NCBI GenBank assembly: GCA_944472155.2
Contig: OX235277.1
Coordinates: forward strand, 40,192,758-40,256,757
Length of the DNA stretch: 64,000 nucleotides
Origin: Trichobilharzia szidati
Taxonomy: Eukaryota > Platyhelminthes > Trematoda > Strigeidida > Schistosomatidae
Direction: 5' to 3'
Under the pieces are notes generated by a model that had not been told where the DNA came from, did not search any database, and saw only the letters and a program-made list of their open reading frames with translations. Shown here in pieces: positions 11,272-21,844 of the stretch (position 1 is its first letter; each line of letters opens with the position of its first letter). The position numbers were made by a program, and so were the translations under genes.

Positions 11272-11328
11272 ACCGGGAATCGAACCTGGGCCTTCCTCGT
11301 GACAGGCGGAGATACTCACCACTATACA
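11272..11328 (-). pseudogene. tRNA-Asp(GTC)-like fragment
   Basis: The minus strand reads GTATAGTGGTGAGTATC, then CGCCTGTCACG (anticodon GTC in a plausible 7-base loop) and GGTTCGATTCC, closely resembling eukaryotic tRNA-Asp. The 3' acceptor strand TTGAGGA has no matching 5' strand because the 5' end joins RTE sequence, so this is a truncated tRNA or a SINE head rather than a working gene. Confidence 0.6.
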
Positions 11329-11640
11329 ATCTTCATCAATTCCATCTTTTCTATATTCACCTGTCGTCCTGTCTTCACTTCCAACCAGCCTCTTCAGTCA
11401 GTTTGTTGGTTTCCGCCTGATAGTAAGTTTTCAGTTTTGTGTGTTACGTTAGGCAGAAATCATCTGCAAAGTCAAGATCTCCTACGGTCTTCTTATCAGT
11501 CAATGCAGCCTATTCCTGTTTTCTCACTTCCTTTGCACAGTTTGACGTATAATCCAGTTCACCACAATTAGGAATATCATCGTGGGTGATAATCTTACTC
11601 CTGTCTTTACTTCGAACACCCCACTGAGTTTTCCGTTTCG

Positions 11641-12257
11641 GATCATCTGACTCATACATACTTATATATACATATATATATGCAATGAAACTGAAGCTGG
11701 ATAGGTGAAAAAATTGCGGAACATTGAAAACCTCATCTAAAACATTTCTTCCTCAATCTCTCGTCCTCCATAGTTAAAACAAAATACAGGCTGATAAGCT
11801 TTAAGTTATTGTAAATCACTGAACAATAAACAACTTCCATCAGTCTATTTCTAACACTTTGAGAGCGCAGAAACAAATCAAAACAAAAGAAATTTGACAG
11901 ATGGATGGCTGATAAAGTGTCGGCTTAAATATTACGGCAAAAACTATATTTCGCGCCAACAGATGGTTTTTTCAATCAGGCAAAAAGATTTTGTTTATTT
12001 TTTTTCAAACAAGTGCAAGACATTTCTACTGTTATCATATTTTTTGCTGTTGTGGATGACTTATTAAAACCATTCATTTCAGGGAATATTTTTCAAGCTG
12101 AGTTTTGTCTGTGAGACAGTGTGTGTTTTTTGTTGTAGAAAGCTTTTTTATCTCTCATAAAAATATGAGTACTGTAAACAAATAAGTAAATTAAACAATT
12201 TGAGAAGTTGTCAGACAGAAAAAACATTTGTCTGTGCAGAATTCATTGTCTTACTGT
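11641..12257. other. No recognised feature
   Basis: AT-rich sequence between two RTE fragments, with a short (TA)n tract near 11664-11682. No coding or RNA motif recognised. Confidence 0.4.
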
Positions 12258-13010
12258 TCTATTATTATTATTACTACTGCCTTGGATTCCGAGTAGAATA
12301 TAGCGTTTCAACAACATATCTCCGTAGCATCCTCTTCTCTGCAGTTCTCTCCTTCATGTCACCCTCGGATTTACATTCAACAATTTGTTTCCTATTCAGG
12401 TTTCGATTGAGACTCGGGAGCAGGTTGCCATTCAGCTCTCCTTTTAGTATACATCCAGTGCATCTTCATTTCCTTCGGTGTATTTGTTGGGCAATGAGCT
12501 CTTGATTGATTCTTTCTCAGGATGCTCTACTGCTTATTCTTTCTGAACACCTGGTCTTCAATATAAAGCTGGTGAATCCAGCTGTTGATGAAAGTCCGAA
12601 GTAGTCTGTTGGAAACGCTTTTGGTTAACCACACCAAGTCTCTGAACAATACAGTAGCACCAAAAAATATGACAATAGCGTTGAGGATTCGAATGTTGCC
12701 CTTTATGCTGATGGCATCAGATATTCGCACTGAATTAAGAGTAATAAATGTTTACAGGATTTAATCATTAGCTGACATTGATTAGAGAACCACTGATAAA
12801 CCTGAGTGTACTGGACAGTTGATTCGTCCTGGTTTTGGACTCCGCAATGTTTGTCTTACCCTCCTGACAGTGCCTTTGACTTATTTATCTGGGTCACTTG
12901 TATTTGAAACGAAGCAGCTCAAATAAGGGAAAGAGGTAACCTTCTCAAACATTCCTTCGTTTATAGTGGTTGATGCCTGTTGTTGTACTGGTTAAGTATC
13001 TTCATCTCCC
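12258..13010 (-). pseudogene. RTE (SR2-like) 3' fragment
   Basis: It starts (lower coordinate) with the (ATT)n tail typical of RTE 3' ends here and a conserved CCTTGGATTCCGAGTAGAA segment shared in diverged form by the copies at 37.4, 42.3, 56.6 and 59.0 kb. The minus strand shows decayed C-terminal RTE blocks such as RTFINSWIHQLYIEDQVF. An internal piece near 12740-12860 resembles the antisense HHR-SINE tail (CATTGATTAGAGAACCAC). It is non-coding through frameshifts. Confidence 0.65.
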
Positions 13011-13299
13011 CTGTCTTCTCTATTTTTATAAAACACAAAATAATCGAGCAAAGAATATCCCTTTCGATAAATTCCTCTTTCAGGCTCTACAATTGTATAT
13101 CTGTATGTTTATATACACAGAATATTTTTAATTAGTAGTTAATAACAATATTAGCGTTTTTTAAATAATATCGATTTGTAAAGTATGGTCAATGCTATCA
13201 CAGTTCGTTAAAGATGCTTAAGTTATTATAATAATAATAAAGATATAATAGCGAATACAATATCAACTAAAATTAGGGAAATTTCACAAAAATTCTGGA
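13011..13299. other. Probable 3' UTR of the adjacent PLE
   Basis: AT-rich sequence directly downstream (on the minus strand) of the PLE stop codon at 13300-13302. I see no hammerhead core here. Assignment as PLE 3' UTR rests on position only. Confidence 0.35.
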
Positions 13300-14352
13300 T
13301 TATTCAAACCTGGATGGCCAAGGTAATGATAATGACTGAACTAACTTCTTTTGGGTGAATAAATTAGGCTTATTAATATGGATCCCCACAGCCTCAGCAA
13401 TATTTAGTAGTCAAACTCTTAAAGCGAAATTGAGATTCGTAGGTATGCGGTAAATGACCCTGAAAGCATGATTAACGTCAATCTTGTGTTTTGTCTCCAC
13501 AAGATGAGCCAGAATAGCGCTGCGAATAAATTTTGTTTGTCCTTTGCTTAACCAGCATGCAGGGTGATGTTCGGAAATTCGACGAGAAACACGCCTAATT
13601 GTACGGTCTGTGTAACTGGCTCCACAAGAGCAGTTAAATTGGTAGATACACATGGGAGAGGCGAAATTTGGCAGTTTGTCTTTTATTCCCGAACGCAGAA
13701 GAGGAGTGGTTTTAAAGATACAGCGTAATTGAGCAGCAGGGAATGCTCTTTTTACCGCATTTCTAAGGCGCTGTGTTAGTATCTCACTGGTGTTGTCTCC
13801 TAGGAACTGCATCTGTAAGAACAAGGCTTTTTTTGGAACTGTTGGTAACTTGGGCTGTTTTGGTTTCAGATTCATATTCTTATCAACAAACTTTTCGGGA
13901 TAACCATTCTCACTTAGCAACCGTTTAATATTGTTAAGTTCCTCGTCAAGACATTCATCCGAGCAAATCTCTCTTGCTCTGTGGACCAAGCACTTTATTA
14001 GATTGCGTTTTTACTGCAAGGGCACATAGCTGAGAAAATGTGTGTACTGGCCCGTTGATGTAGGTTTTCTATAAACACTTCTTATTGTGCCGTCGTCTTT
14101 TCTAGTCACATAAGGACGTCTAAAATGAAATACTAGTCTTTTTTCTTTCTCAATAGTAAAATTTATTGCAGGATATACCTCATTAAATTTATCCAGGATG
14201 TTTTTTGCTTCCTTTTCGTTCTTCATAATCAAAAAAGTATCATCCATGTATCGACAATAAAATTCGAGTTCATTAATAACATCTTTCAAAGGCCCATTTT
14301 CTAGTTTCGCAAGGAAAATGTCGGCTAGAATGGGTCCTAGTGGCGACCCCAT
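13300..14352 (-). pseudogene. Penelope-like element: RT palm plus GIY-YIG domain, two stops
   Basis: One frame covers 351 codons with only two in-frame stops (14011-14013 and 13411-13413). It reads MGSPLGPILADIF, the catalytic FYCRYMDDTFLIM, SVYRKPTSTGQYTHFLSYV, the linker KRNLIKCLVHRAREICSDE and NGYPEKFVDKN, then the GIY-YIG region CIYQFNCSCGASYTDRTIRR, ISEHHPACW and VIYRIPTNLNFALRV, and ends LFTQKKLVQSLSLPWPSRF. The usual YIG is YTD here, while the conserved Arg after it remains. The 5' end stops exactly at the MGSP box and is joined to an RTE fragment, so it is 5'-truncated. It is the best preserved PLE in the window. Confidence 0.92.
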
Positions 14353-14960
14353 TGAATGCTCTTTTCTCTACCAAACTCTTTTTCCAGCTTGTTGGTTTCA
14401 GTCTGTAGGCTTTTGAGTTTGCATGAGATTCAACAGAAATAGTTCGCAAAGTCCAAATCTTTTAGTGTCCTCTGATTGGTTCATTGTATTTCTGTCTTCT
14501 TGCTCCCCTAGGTCTACCGAGTAATCAAGTCCACCACAGTCAGGAGTATCATGGGTGATAATAGATAGCCTTATATTAATCTGGTCTTCGCTTTCCCTTA
14601 TGAATCATTTCAAATGCGGCTTTGTCATGTAGTTATTAAATTAGGTTGATAAAGATGTCGGTGGATTCCTTAGGTTTGAAACAAGTTCCGAGTTACTTTG
14701 TGGTCAACGTTATCGAAGGACTTCCTAAAGTCTATGGAGTTAAGGTGGAGAGTTGACTGCCATTCCATACTCTTTTCGATGAACCTGAGTAACGTTGCAG
14801 TTCAATCAGAATATGATTTCCTTCAAATGAATCCAGCGTTTTCCGGCTGGCGTTTTGAATCCATAGTATCTTTCAATATATTCAGAAAATGTAGCTTATT
14901 ATCTTACCAGGGTTGGACAGCAGAATGCTTCTTTACTTAGGTCTAGCATTTCTTCCAATC
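14353..14960 (-). pseudogene. RTE (SR2-like) internal fragment
   Basis: Minus-strand sequence colinear with the RTE copies at 25.2-25.5 and 43.1-43.5 kb, covering part of the RT palm. Conserved pieces on the plus strand include GTCCACCACAGTCAGGAGTA, GGGTGATAATAGATAGCC and GGTCAACGTTATCGAAGG. No open frame survives. It forms the 5' neighbour of the truncated PLE. Confidence 0.65.
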
Positions 14961-15410
14961 ATTAGGTACCTTTCTTTCCTTCCCTTCCTCCTAACCATAC
15001 TATCCCTGATATAAACAGGTCTCGTATTCACAGGTTGTGTACTACATACTCTCACAATTTCTTATTTTATACCAGAATTTTTGAGGCTGTATTTCAGCTG
15101 ATGGCAAATACGAAATATTGTGACAGAGTGTTGGCCTTAAAGATACTTTATAGACCACTTAGTTCTATTCCAGCTGCTTCATCTAGGGTTTCATTTCACC
15201 TCCAGTCATCATCAAGTGCCGACGCAAGACTCAAATATTCTCACTCCCTGATCAATAGCCTGCTCCCCTTCATTTAATTCAGTATGATTTTAGAGTGAGA
15301 GAGTGGAAACTAGTCTGGTAGCTAGACTGTCGTTGTATATTTTGTACTAGCACACTATGGAAGAAATAACCGGAGTGCATCAGCATTTAGTAAAGCAAAA
15401 CAAGTGATTC
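14961..15410. other. No recognised feature
   Basis: No motif recognised apart from pyrimidine-rich stretches. It may include PLE-related terminal sequence near the 15.41 kb hammerhead-like motif. Confidence 0.35.
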
Positions 15411-15934
15411 AGCGAAGAGACTCTTTACAACAACGAATTTATCATCAAGCTGTACAATCGAATGCATGTTTATGGTTTTTGAGGAATTATATCCGTTGGG
15501 GAAATTGAATCATAGATGGAAGTGTATAAAGTAATACTAGTAGTATGAAATGCAATCAAAATATTTGTGATTATAATCATAGTTAAAAGTCAAGTGGCGA
15601 AACAGTTAATGTCAAACATAGAATAATTCATAGGATGGATAGAACTTGGAAAGGCTGTGCAGTTAGGGGACTAGTAGGTAAGTCGAATAAAATATCAATG
15701 TTATGTAATATTGTGTTAAATTTGATAACATAGAATACAACGTTGCAAAACAGAATTGATTTAGAATGACAAGTGAAATAATACCGGAGACAGTTCAAAA
15801 TGAAAATAACAATAATAGTAACAATTCACGTAATAAAGGAAGAGTATACAAACTGAATAGACAAAATGAAAAAAAATTGGTAGTGCCAAAATATGATTAG
15901 GGATTACCATACTTTAGCATAGAGGGATTAAGAC
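15411..15934 (-). repeat. PLE 3' UTR and terminal repeat with hammerhead-like core
   Basis: Downstream of the GIY-YIG fragment on the minus strand. At 15411-15450 the minus strand reads TTGATGA, a short stem region, a decayed GAAA-like position, AAAGAG and CTCTTCGC. The AGCGAAGAG-type end and GCTGTACA neighbour recur at 46.36 and 38.4 kb. The core is degenerate. Confidence 0.5.
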
Positions 15935-16250
15935 CATGGAAGTTGGAGAGGTTGAACGAACTTTCTCTGTTTCGATAGACAAAGCTTCAGCAATACAGAT
16001 AAGTCAAGTACGTAGTGATTTGGGTAAATTACTTTCTGCCTTGAAGATGACTTTTAAGGCGGAGGCTATAGAGATAGGGTGATTATTATCGACCAAATGT
16101 TCAATGATCACGCTTCTTATTGCTCTACTTCCACCTCTTCTTAACCATACAGGATAGCGTTCTTGCACGCTCTTGGACAAAGCTCGAATCGAACGACCAA
16201 TATACCTAGCTCTACACGAGCAGGTGAATTGACAAACTCACATATCAGTA
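15935..16250 (-). pseudogene. PLE GIY-YIG domain fragment
   Basis: The minus strand reads CQFTCSCRARYIGRSIRALS (a proper YIG followed by the conserved Arg), KSVQERYPVWLRRGG, SVIIEHLVDNNHPISIASAL and KVIFKAESNLPKSLRT, then a stop and CIAEALSIETEKV. It is a 5'-truncated copy with no RT. The same subfamily has a C-terminal fragment at 48.1 kb. Confidence 0.85.
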
Positions 16251-16950
16251 CTTCAATAGTCTTCACAGTCGTTTGGTACTAATCCGACACAATGACCCTT
16301 TTCCTCTCACTAACACATGAGTACTTTTTGAATAACAATACTATCTCAGAATAGCGTGAATAACACTCATCTGCCTTTTATTCATTCCTTTGCTTTCCAT
16401 GTGGAATACCGGGTTCCAAACATTGAGCTTTAACGTTTCAGTAGCGATGGTATTACGTTTCACCAAGGGGGGGCGGCTAGACTCACGTCCAACCTCTCTT
16501 CTTCCCTGGGGCTTACTGCTTAGCAATATTAAACTAGCTACTTCTACCGGCAATTGAACCCAAGGTGTAACGGAATATTATTTGGGAAATCCAAGCTGAA
16601 AGATCTAGTTACTAGAGTAATACTTATTTGGATATTTTAACTAACTTTTTAATTAGTTTCCTCCTCTCTCCTAGGCTTTATATCATCGTCCTCGCGTTTG
16701 TTTACCATCTGCTGAGTTAATCCTTATTGTTATTTGTCTTTGTTCTTGTGTCATCCCCAATTTAAACGCTTCTCTTTGAAGTTGCGTGACTGTGTTGATT
16801 ATATGTTCTTCTAGGATTGTGGTCTTGTTTGAATAAGGTAAAGGTTGACAGCGAGGATTTTGACCTTTGAATAACTGCAGGAAGTGTTTGGTGTGTGATT
16901 CTCGCTCATATAGGTTTGGACCCACCTTCCTGGAGATATTCTTCTTTTTG
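16251..16950. other. No recognised feature
   Basis: Stretch between two PLE fragments with no clear motif. Reading frames here are short and composed like random AT-rich DNA. Confidence 0.35.
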
Positions 16951-16954
16951 ATTC

Positions 16955-17155
16955 TCGTGAACACCGAAAATGTGTATATAGTTCAGTGACAGAACATCTG
17001 GTCAACTCACGGAATTCAGAACTATTCGGAGAATCCTTCAAAATTATAAAAAAGATTCGATCAAATCTATCAAAGTGGGTGAAATTAAGACATCTGGGCA
17101 TCGCCGAGGCACTAGCCATCCAAAAGCTCAAACCCACACTTTGTGGCACATTCTA
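16955..17155 (+). pseudogene. PLE C-terminal fragment
   Basis: Plus-strand sequence about 85-90% similar by eye to part of the copy at 17.76-17.95 kb: VYSSVTEHLVNS, FKIIKKIRSNLSK, KLRHLGIAEALAIQKLKP. It begins and ends abruptly inside the GIY-YIG domain, so it is a truncated duplicate. Confidence 0.8.
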
Positions 17156-17302
17156 GTAATCACTTACACTTTTATTCATCCCAACCAGGATAGGTAAACG
17201 CAGACTGACTGAAATGTGTATATAATCGACGGAAGAGTCTCACCAGGAATTCAAAAGATTTTAAAATACTGACTCCAAACAAATAAGGAAAAGAAAAAGT
17301 CG

Positions 17303-18470
17303 GTTGCGGTGAAGAAAATTTTTTTTTCGATGAAATCATCAACTAGGCTTTACATTCGTGTATTTATAATAAATGAGTGAGAAAGTTCCAGAATAATTTC
17401 CGGTCAAGGGTCAAATTAATAAAATTACAATAAGGAACTAAAATGCCATAATAATCGTGGACAGACGGATAAAGCTCAGACAAAGTAGCATCGTAATTAC
17501 TGAGAAGATTGACATATTGGGAAACACGTTTGCAAGTCTCTGAGGAAAACAAACTTCGTTACAAGCCTACGACTGATGTTTCCCCACAAGAAACTGTTCA
17601 GCCAGAACGTGAAAGACAAGCAGTCACATTGAACCACTTCAACGTGCATCTACCAGTTCACTTGCTTGTGCGGAGCTAAGCACATCGTCCGAACCATGCG
17701 CCAACTTGAAAAACGAGCTCGTGAACACTATGCAGCCTGGCTAGTAGAAGGAGAGCGAAAACGTGTATATAGTTCAGTGACAGAACATTCGGTCAACTCA
17801 ACACAATCAGTTCCCTTCAAAAAATGCTTCAAAATCATATACAAGATTCGATCAAACCCATCAAAGGGAGTGAAATTAAGACATCTGGGCATCGCCGAGG
17901 CACTAGCCATCCAAAGGTTCAAACCCACGCTATTTATCCAAAAGAAATACATTCAACCCCTGTCCCTGCCATGGCCACCATAAAAAAGTAATTCTTTTAG
18001 TAATGACCATCCCATTTCCTCTTTAATCTAAACTTCCCGTTTATTCATGTTATTTTTAGGTGTTCTTAACCCCTATTTACACTACCATATTTTCATATCC
18101 GAACTTTCTGTCTATTTTGTCATTTTATTATTTCTTCGTATTTATTCCCTAATTGCATAAACAATTATTCGTCACATTAGTTATGATCCCACTAGACGTT
18201 TTATCCCAAAATCCTTTCTATTTTTGTTATTTCTACATTTCTAACCACCGATTGCACAATATGTCAATCTTCTCAGTAATTGTGATGCTACTTTGTTTGA
18301 GTTTTATCCGTCCCCCTGTTTACTATGGCATTTTGATTCCTAATTGTAATTTTATTGATTTAACCCTTGGCCAGAAATTATTCTGGAACTTTCCCACATA
18401 TTTAATATAAATGCACGAATGTAGAGCCTAGTTGATGATTTCTTCGAAAAGAAAATTTTCTTCGTTACAA
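17303..18470 (+). mobile_element. PLE unit with inverted terminal repeats
   Basis: The arms 17303-17525 and 18257-18470 are inverted copies of each other (about 215 bases, high identity by eye), with the GIY-YIG frame and its 3' UTR between them. The right arm is the 3' terminal repeat in the sense of the frame; the left arm is the same sequence reversed. Both arms end in a hammerhead-like TTGATGA ... GAAA ... TTTTCTTC segment. The arrangement matches the PLE units at 34.6, 40.2 and 48.8 kb. Confidence 0.8.
17545..17983 (+). pseudogene. PLE GIY-YIG domain fragment (catalytic motif lost)
   Basis: Reads RLMFPHKKLFSQNVKDKQSH, a stop, CIYQFTCLCGAKHIVRTMRQ, REHYAAWLVEGERKRVYSS, CFKIIYKIRSNPSKGVKLRH, LGIAEALAIQRFKPTLFIQ and ends IQPLSLPWPP with a natural stop. 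The catalytic YIG is HIV here, so nuclease activity is unlikely even though the domain is otherwise intact. No RT precedes it. Confidence 0.85.
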
Positions 18471-18837
18471 CTGTCTTCTTAATGATTCTCAGATACTTAC
18501 TGCTGTTGAATATTGAGTTGACTAATCTTATTATATAGTAACTGTTTTAGATATGAGAAAATCGTGCATCTGTAAAGCTAACTGACGGCGCTGTCACAGT
18601 AATTTTGTGTCTTGATATGTTATTTCTGTTAAATAGTAACACAGATCTTATTAAAAGTAACTACCTTTTGCTGTTGTTGGGACATTTTCGAACTGTGCGT
18701 AACTGAAGGAAGCTTTGGCCGGCTATGCAACAGAATCAAAGACTTGTTTCTTGCGTCCAGACCACAACACATTGGTTCTGGTCAGCAAACAGGACGAGTG
18801 CGTAGCAGACAAGCATTCTACCAATCCAAGTGTTGGC

Positions 18838-19435
18838 TTGCAGGGATTTCACTGGTCTCAGAATTTCAACATAATTTGACATTGGTTAGAAAACAAATGG
18901 AAAATCAGTAGGGAGTATTGGACAGCTATTTTTACCTGGTTTAGGACTCTTCATCACCCACCGAGGTTCGAACCCAGGTAATCTGAGGTTTTTGAATGGT
19001 TCTCTGGCCGATGTCAGCTCATGATGAAATCCCGTAACCAATCAATCAAATCCCTGCAAACCAACACTTCAATATAATTCAGATGCCCTATAGCGACTGA
19101 TCCTATTCAGGCAGGAAGTTACCTGGGTTCTAGTGGGAAGTCGTGACCAGTAAGGCACAGCAGATCGGGTGTGAGGACAAATATTCGCCAGCGATGACGC
19201 TGGCTAGTGGTCATGCTATATCGTGAATTGGTAGAAGTTGGAATTCATGGGTTGGCCATTAGATTATTTCCCAGTGGTGGCTTAATGATCTACGAACTCG
19301 CCTTGTAACTCGGTGGTGCATACTGATGAAGAGTCTGAAACTAGGATGAATCAGCTGTTGAGTACTCCCTCCCGGTTATCAGTGGTCCTCTAACCGATGT
19401 CAGCTCATGATGAAATCCAGTAAAAAGGATCCTAC
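18838..19435 (+). mobile_element. HHR-SINE, fold-back then tandem partial dimer (subfamily B)
   Basis: An antisense piece (18838-18985) switches to sense 3' sequence (18990-19075) and then to a full sense monomer ending near 19435. The tail motif GATGTCAGCTCATGATGAAA occurs at 19010 and 19396, a period of 386 bases. The hammerhead at 19318-19372 is decayed (GAAA reads GAAT) and the B box of this monomer is deleted. The outer ends both carry the SINE 3' tail. Confidence 0.75.
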
Positions 19436-19439
19436 TATC

Positions 19440-19980
19440 GAACCAATAATATAAATCTTCAATTTACTTGCTTCTAATGAATGAATAGATTGCAAATACA
19501 TTTTACTGACTGAAGCAATACAAAAACTGAGAGATTTTGTCTTGTTTCTTGTTCTCATGTCTGAAAAAAATTACCATGATTTTCTCCTACCAATTATTTC
19601 AAAAATTCAGCTACTGTCTAAATTTTTCGCCTTTTATTCTTTCACTCTACCCTTTTGATAAACTATTCGTTTCATGAATATTTCATGGTGACAGTACTCT
19701 TTGTCTGAAACATGCTCATCAAAAAAAAAATATGTAGTCAAATCGGATTGTTTAATGATGAAAAAAATATTCATGGAATTGTTAGACATATTTTTTCAAG
19801 TATTTACTTCGTGATTTCGTGATTGATTAACTTAACTCTGAGTTGGAAATTACATAAATGGGTTCTAAAAAATAAAAGGAGAATTTTTCAGAATCAACCA
19901 GCTAACTAACTATTTAACTAACTGACTAACTGATAAAACGCAATTATATATTAGACTATTGCTAGGCAAAAACAAAGATT
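19440..19980. other. No recognised feature
   Basis: AT-rich spacer between two SINE units; no motif recognised. Confidence 0.4.
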
Positions 19981-19984
19981 AGGA

Positions 19985-20670
19985 CTTCATCATGAGCTGA
20001 CATCAGTTAGAGAACCATTGGAAAACCTGAGAGTACTGAACAGGTGTTTCGTCCTAGTCTTAGACACCCCACCAGTATGTACCCACAGGGGTTCGAGCCC
20101 AGGTCCTTCTGGTTACAAGGCTAGCGAGCTAGTAGACCATCGAGCCACTGGGAACCGATCCAATGGCCGTTCCGTGAATTTTAACTTCTGCGGATTCATG
20201 CATGACATAGCGCGACCATTTTGCAATGTCTTCTTCGATGAATTATGCCTCATCAACCTGCTGCACCCTCCTGGTCACGGCCTCCCACTAGAACCTCAGG
20301 TCACTGTCTGCATAGGGCCACTCGCTAGTGAGCATCAAATTAATTTTCAAGTATTGGTTTTGTAGGGATTTAATTCAATTGTATGGGGTATTTCATCATG
20401 ACCTGACATCAGTTAGAATTCATGGGCCATTGGATAGTGTCCCAGTGGCTGAATGGTCTACTAGCTCACTAGCCTTGTAACTAGAAGGTCCTGGGTTTGA
20501 ACCTTAGTGGTGGGTGCATACTGACGAAGTGTTTCAAACAAAGACAAAACAGCTGTTCACTTCTCTCAGGTTTTCCAGTGGTTCTCTAAGTGATATCAGC
20601 TCATGATGAAATCCTCCATCCAATCAAACAAAATTCCCTACAAAACCAATACTTGAAAAATGAGAGATGC
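19985..20670. mobile_element. HHR-SINE, antisense dimer part then sense monomer
   Basis: Antisense monomer 19985-20345 is followed by an antisense tail (20346-20412) joined directly to a sense monomer that ends at 20670. The antisense tail motif recurs at 19988 and 20394 (period 406). The antisense monomer has a B box (GGGTTCGAACC-type, read on the minus strand as GGGCTCGAACCCC) and a decayed hammerhead at 20034-20085. The sense copy has A and B boxes (TGGCTGAATGG, GGTTTGAACC) and a decayed hammerhead at 20515-20560. Confidence 0.78.
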
Positions 20671-20804
20671 CGTATAAAATGTTATATTTTTTAATTTGAT
20701 GAGATAAAAGCATCCATTGGAAATACTGTTCCATTCATTTATATGCTAAAAAATAATTAAAACTCATATTTTTTGGTGAATATACTTCATAGGAATTATT
20801 GGAA

Positions 20805-21455
20805 AGACGGTTGCAGGGGAGAAAATTTTCTTTTCGACGATATCACCGTCAACTAGGCTGTACATTCGTGTATTTATATTACATGTGTGAGAAAGTTCCA
20901 GGATTATTTCCGGTTAGAGGTCACATTAATAAGATTATTAAGTGTAATAAACAGAAGGTAGGTAGTGCCACTATTCTAGAAATATTTCAGGCCAAAGGTT
21001 AAATTAAAAATTCCCATGTGTAATAATCAGGAAGGTCGAGTAGAAGAGTCAAAATAAAATCCTAATTAACAGGAAGCTAGTCAGTTTGTATAATTACGGG
21101 TTGAGGATGTAGCATTAACGAAATGGGTAGGAGGTTCGGTAACCAAATCTAATAATGCAGATAGCGATTTAAAATGTTAATATAACAAATAAACGGGAAG
21201 TTTGGATAAGGTAATAAGATAATCATTCTTGATGCGAATGACTTTTCATGATGGCCATGGTAGGGACGACGGTTGGACGTATCTCTTTTGGACACATAGA
21301 ATAGGCTTGATTTATTGGATCGCAAGTGCCTCAGCTACTCCTAGATGTCTTTGTTTCACTGCCTTTGGTAGGTTGGATCGGATCTTATGGCTTTGAAGGA
21401 CTTTTCCAACGAGGCTGAATGTTTAGAATTCACCACATGTTTTGTTATCGAACTG
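20805..21455 (-). pseudogene. PLE C-terminus and terminal repeat
   Basis: The minus strand of 21245-21450 reads decayed PLE C-terminal blocks (IRSNLPK-like, RHLGVAEALA-like and a final QPSSLPWPS-like ending). Downstream to 20805 lies a terminal repeat matching the arm at 17303-17440, including a TTGACGG ... GAAA hammerhead-like end at 20811-20860. Here the repeat is in normal 3' position, without an inverted partner. Confidence 0.65.
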
Positions 21456-21534
21456 GTGTCATGGATTCAAATCCCGCTACATCTACCACAGGTCGATTGA
21501 TTTTCAAGAGTTAGTGTGTGGAGATTTGATGTTT

Positions 21535-21800
21535 TTTAAGTTTGACCGCGGAGGATCAATGAAAACCAACCAAGAGGAGGCAATGAAAGGTTAGTCTTTC
21601 ATCCTAGTTTTGGACTCATCGGGTATACACATCCACTGGGTTTAAAAAGCAAACCTGTAGACCATGCAGCCACTGAGACCCGATTGAAATAATTCATAGA
21701 TTCCAACTCTAGTAGTCGATGTGTCCAAAACTAAGATGAAAAAGCTGTCCAGTACTCCACTAGTCTTTTCAGTGGTTCTCTAACTGATGTTCTGTTCAAC
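21535..21800. mobile_element. HHR-SINE, fold-back fragments
   Basis: Antisense SINE sequence (about 21540-21690) with the antisense tRNA-like block, followed by sense sequence (21690-21800) with AAACTAAGATGAAAAAGCTG, GTCCAGTACTCC and the 3' tail. Both 3' tails face outward. The hammerhead core is partly deleted. Confidence 0.65.
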
Positions 21801-21844
21801 TAGATAGTATTGTCAACTCTTATAAATTATGTCTGTATTCTATT

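Larger units (their letters stand above)
10668..11640 (-). pseudogene. RTE (SR2-like) fragment interrupted by a SINE
   Basis: Minus-strand RTE connection and C-terminal blocks: VTSFTYLRSMVSTIAVRTDE, VKSSQNPKGKIHLHQSE and TFINSYICWLHLEEQMVSRR, all within one frame of about 119 codons (10675-11034). Upstream on the minus strand the RTE continues at 11329-11640 after an insertion of a family T SINE and a tRNA-Asp-like piece. The endonuclease and RT fingers are missing. Confidence 0.75.
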
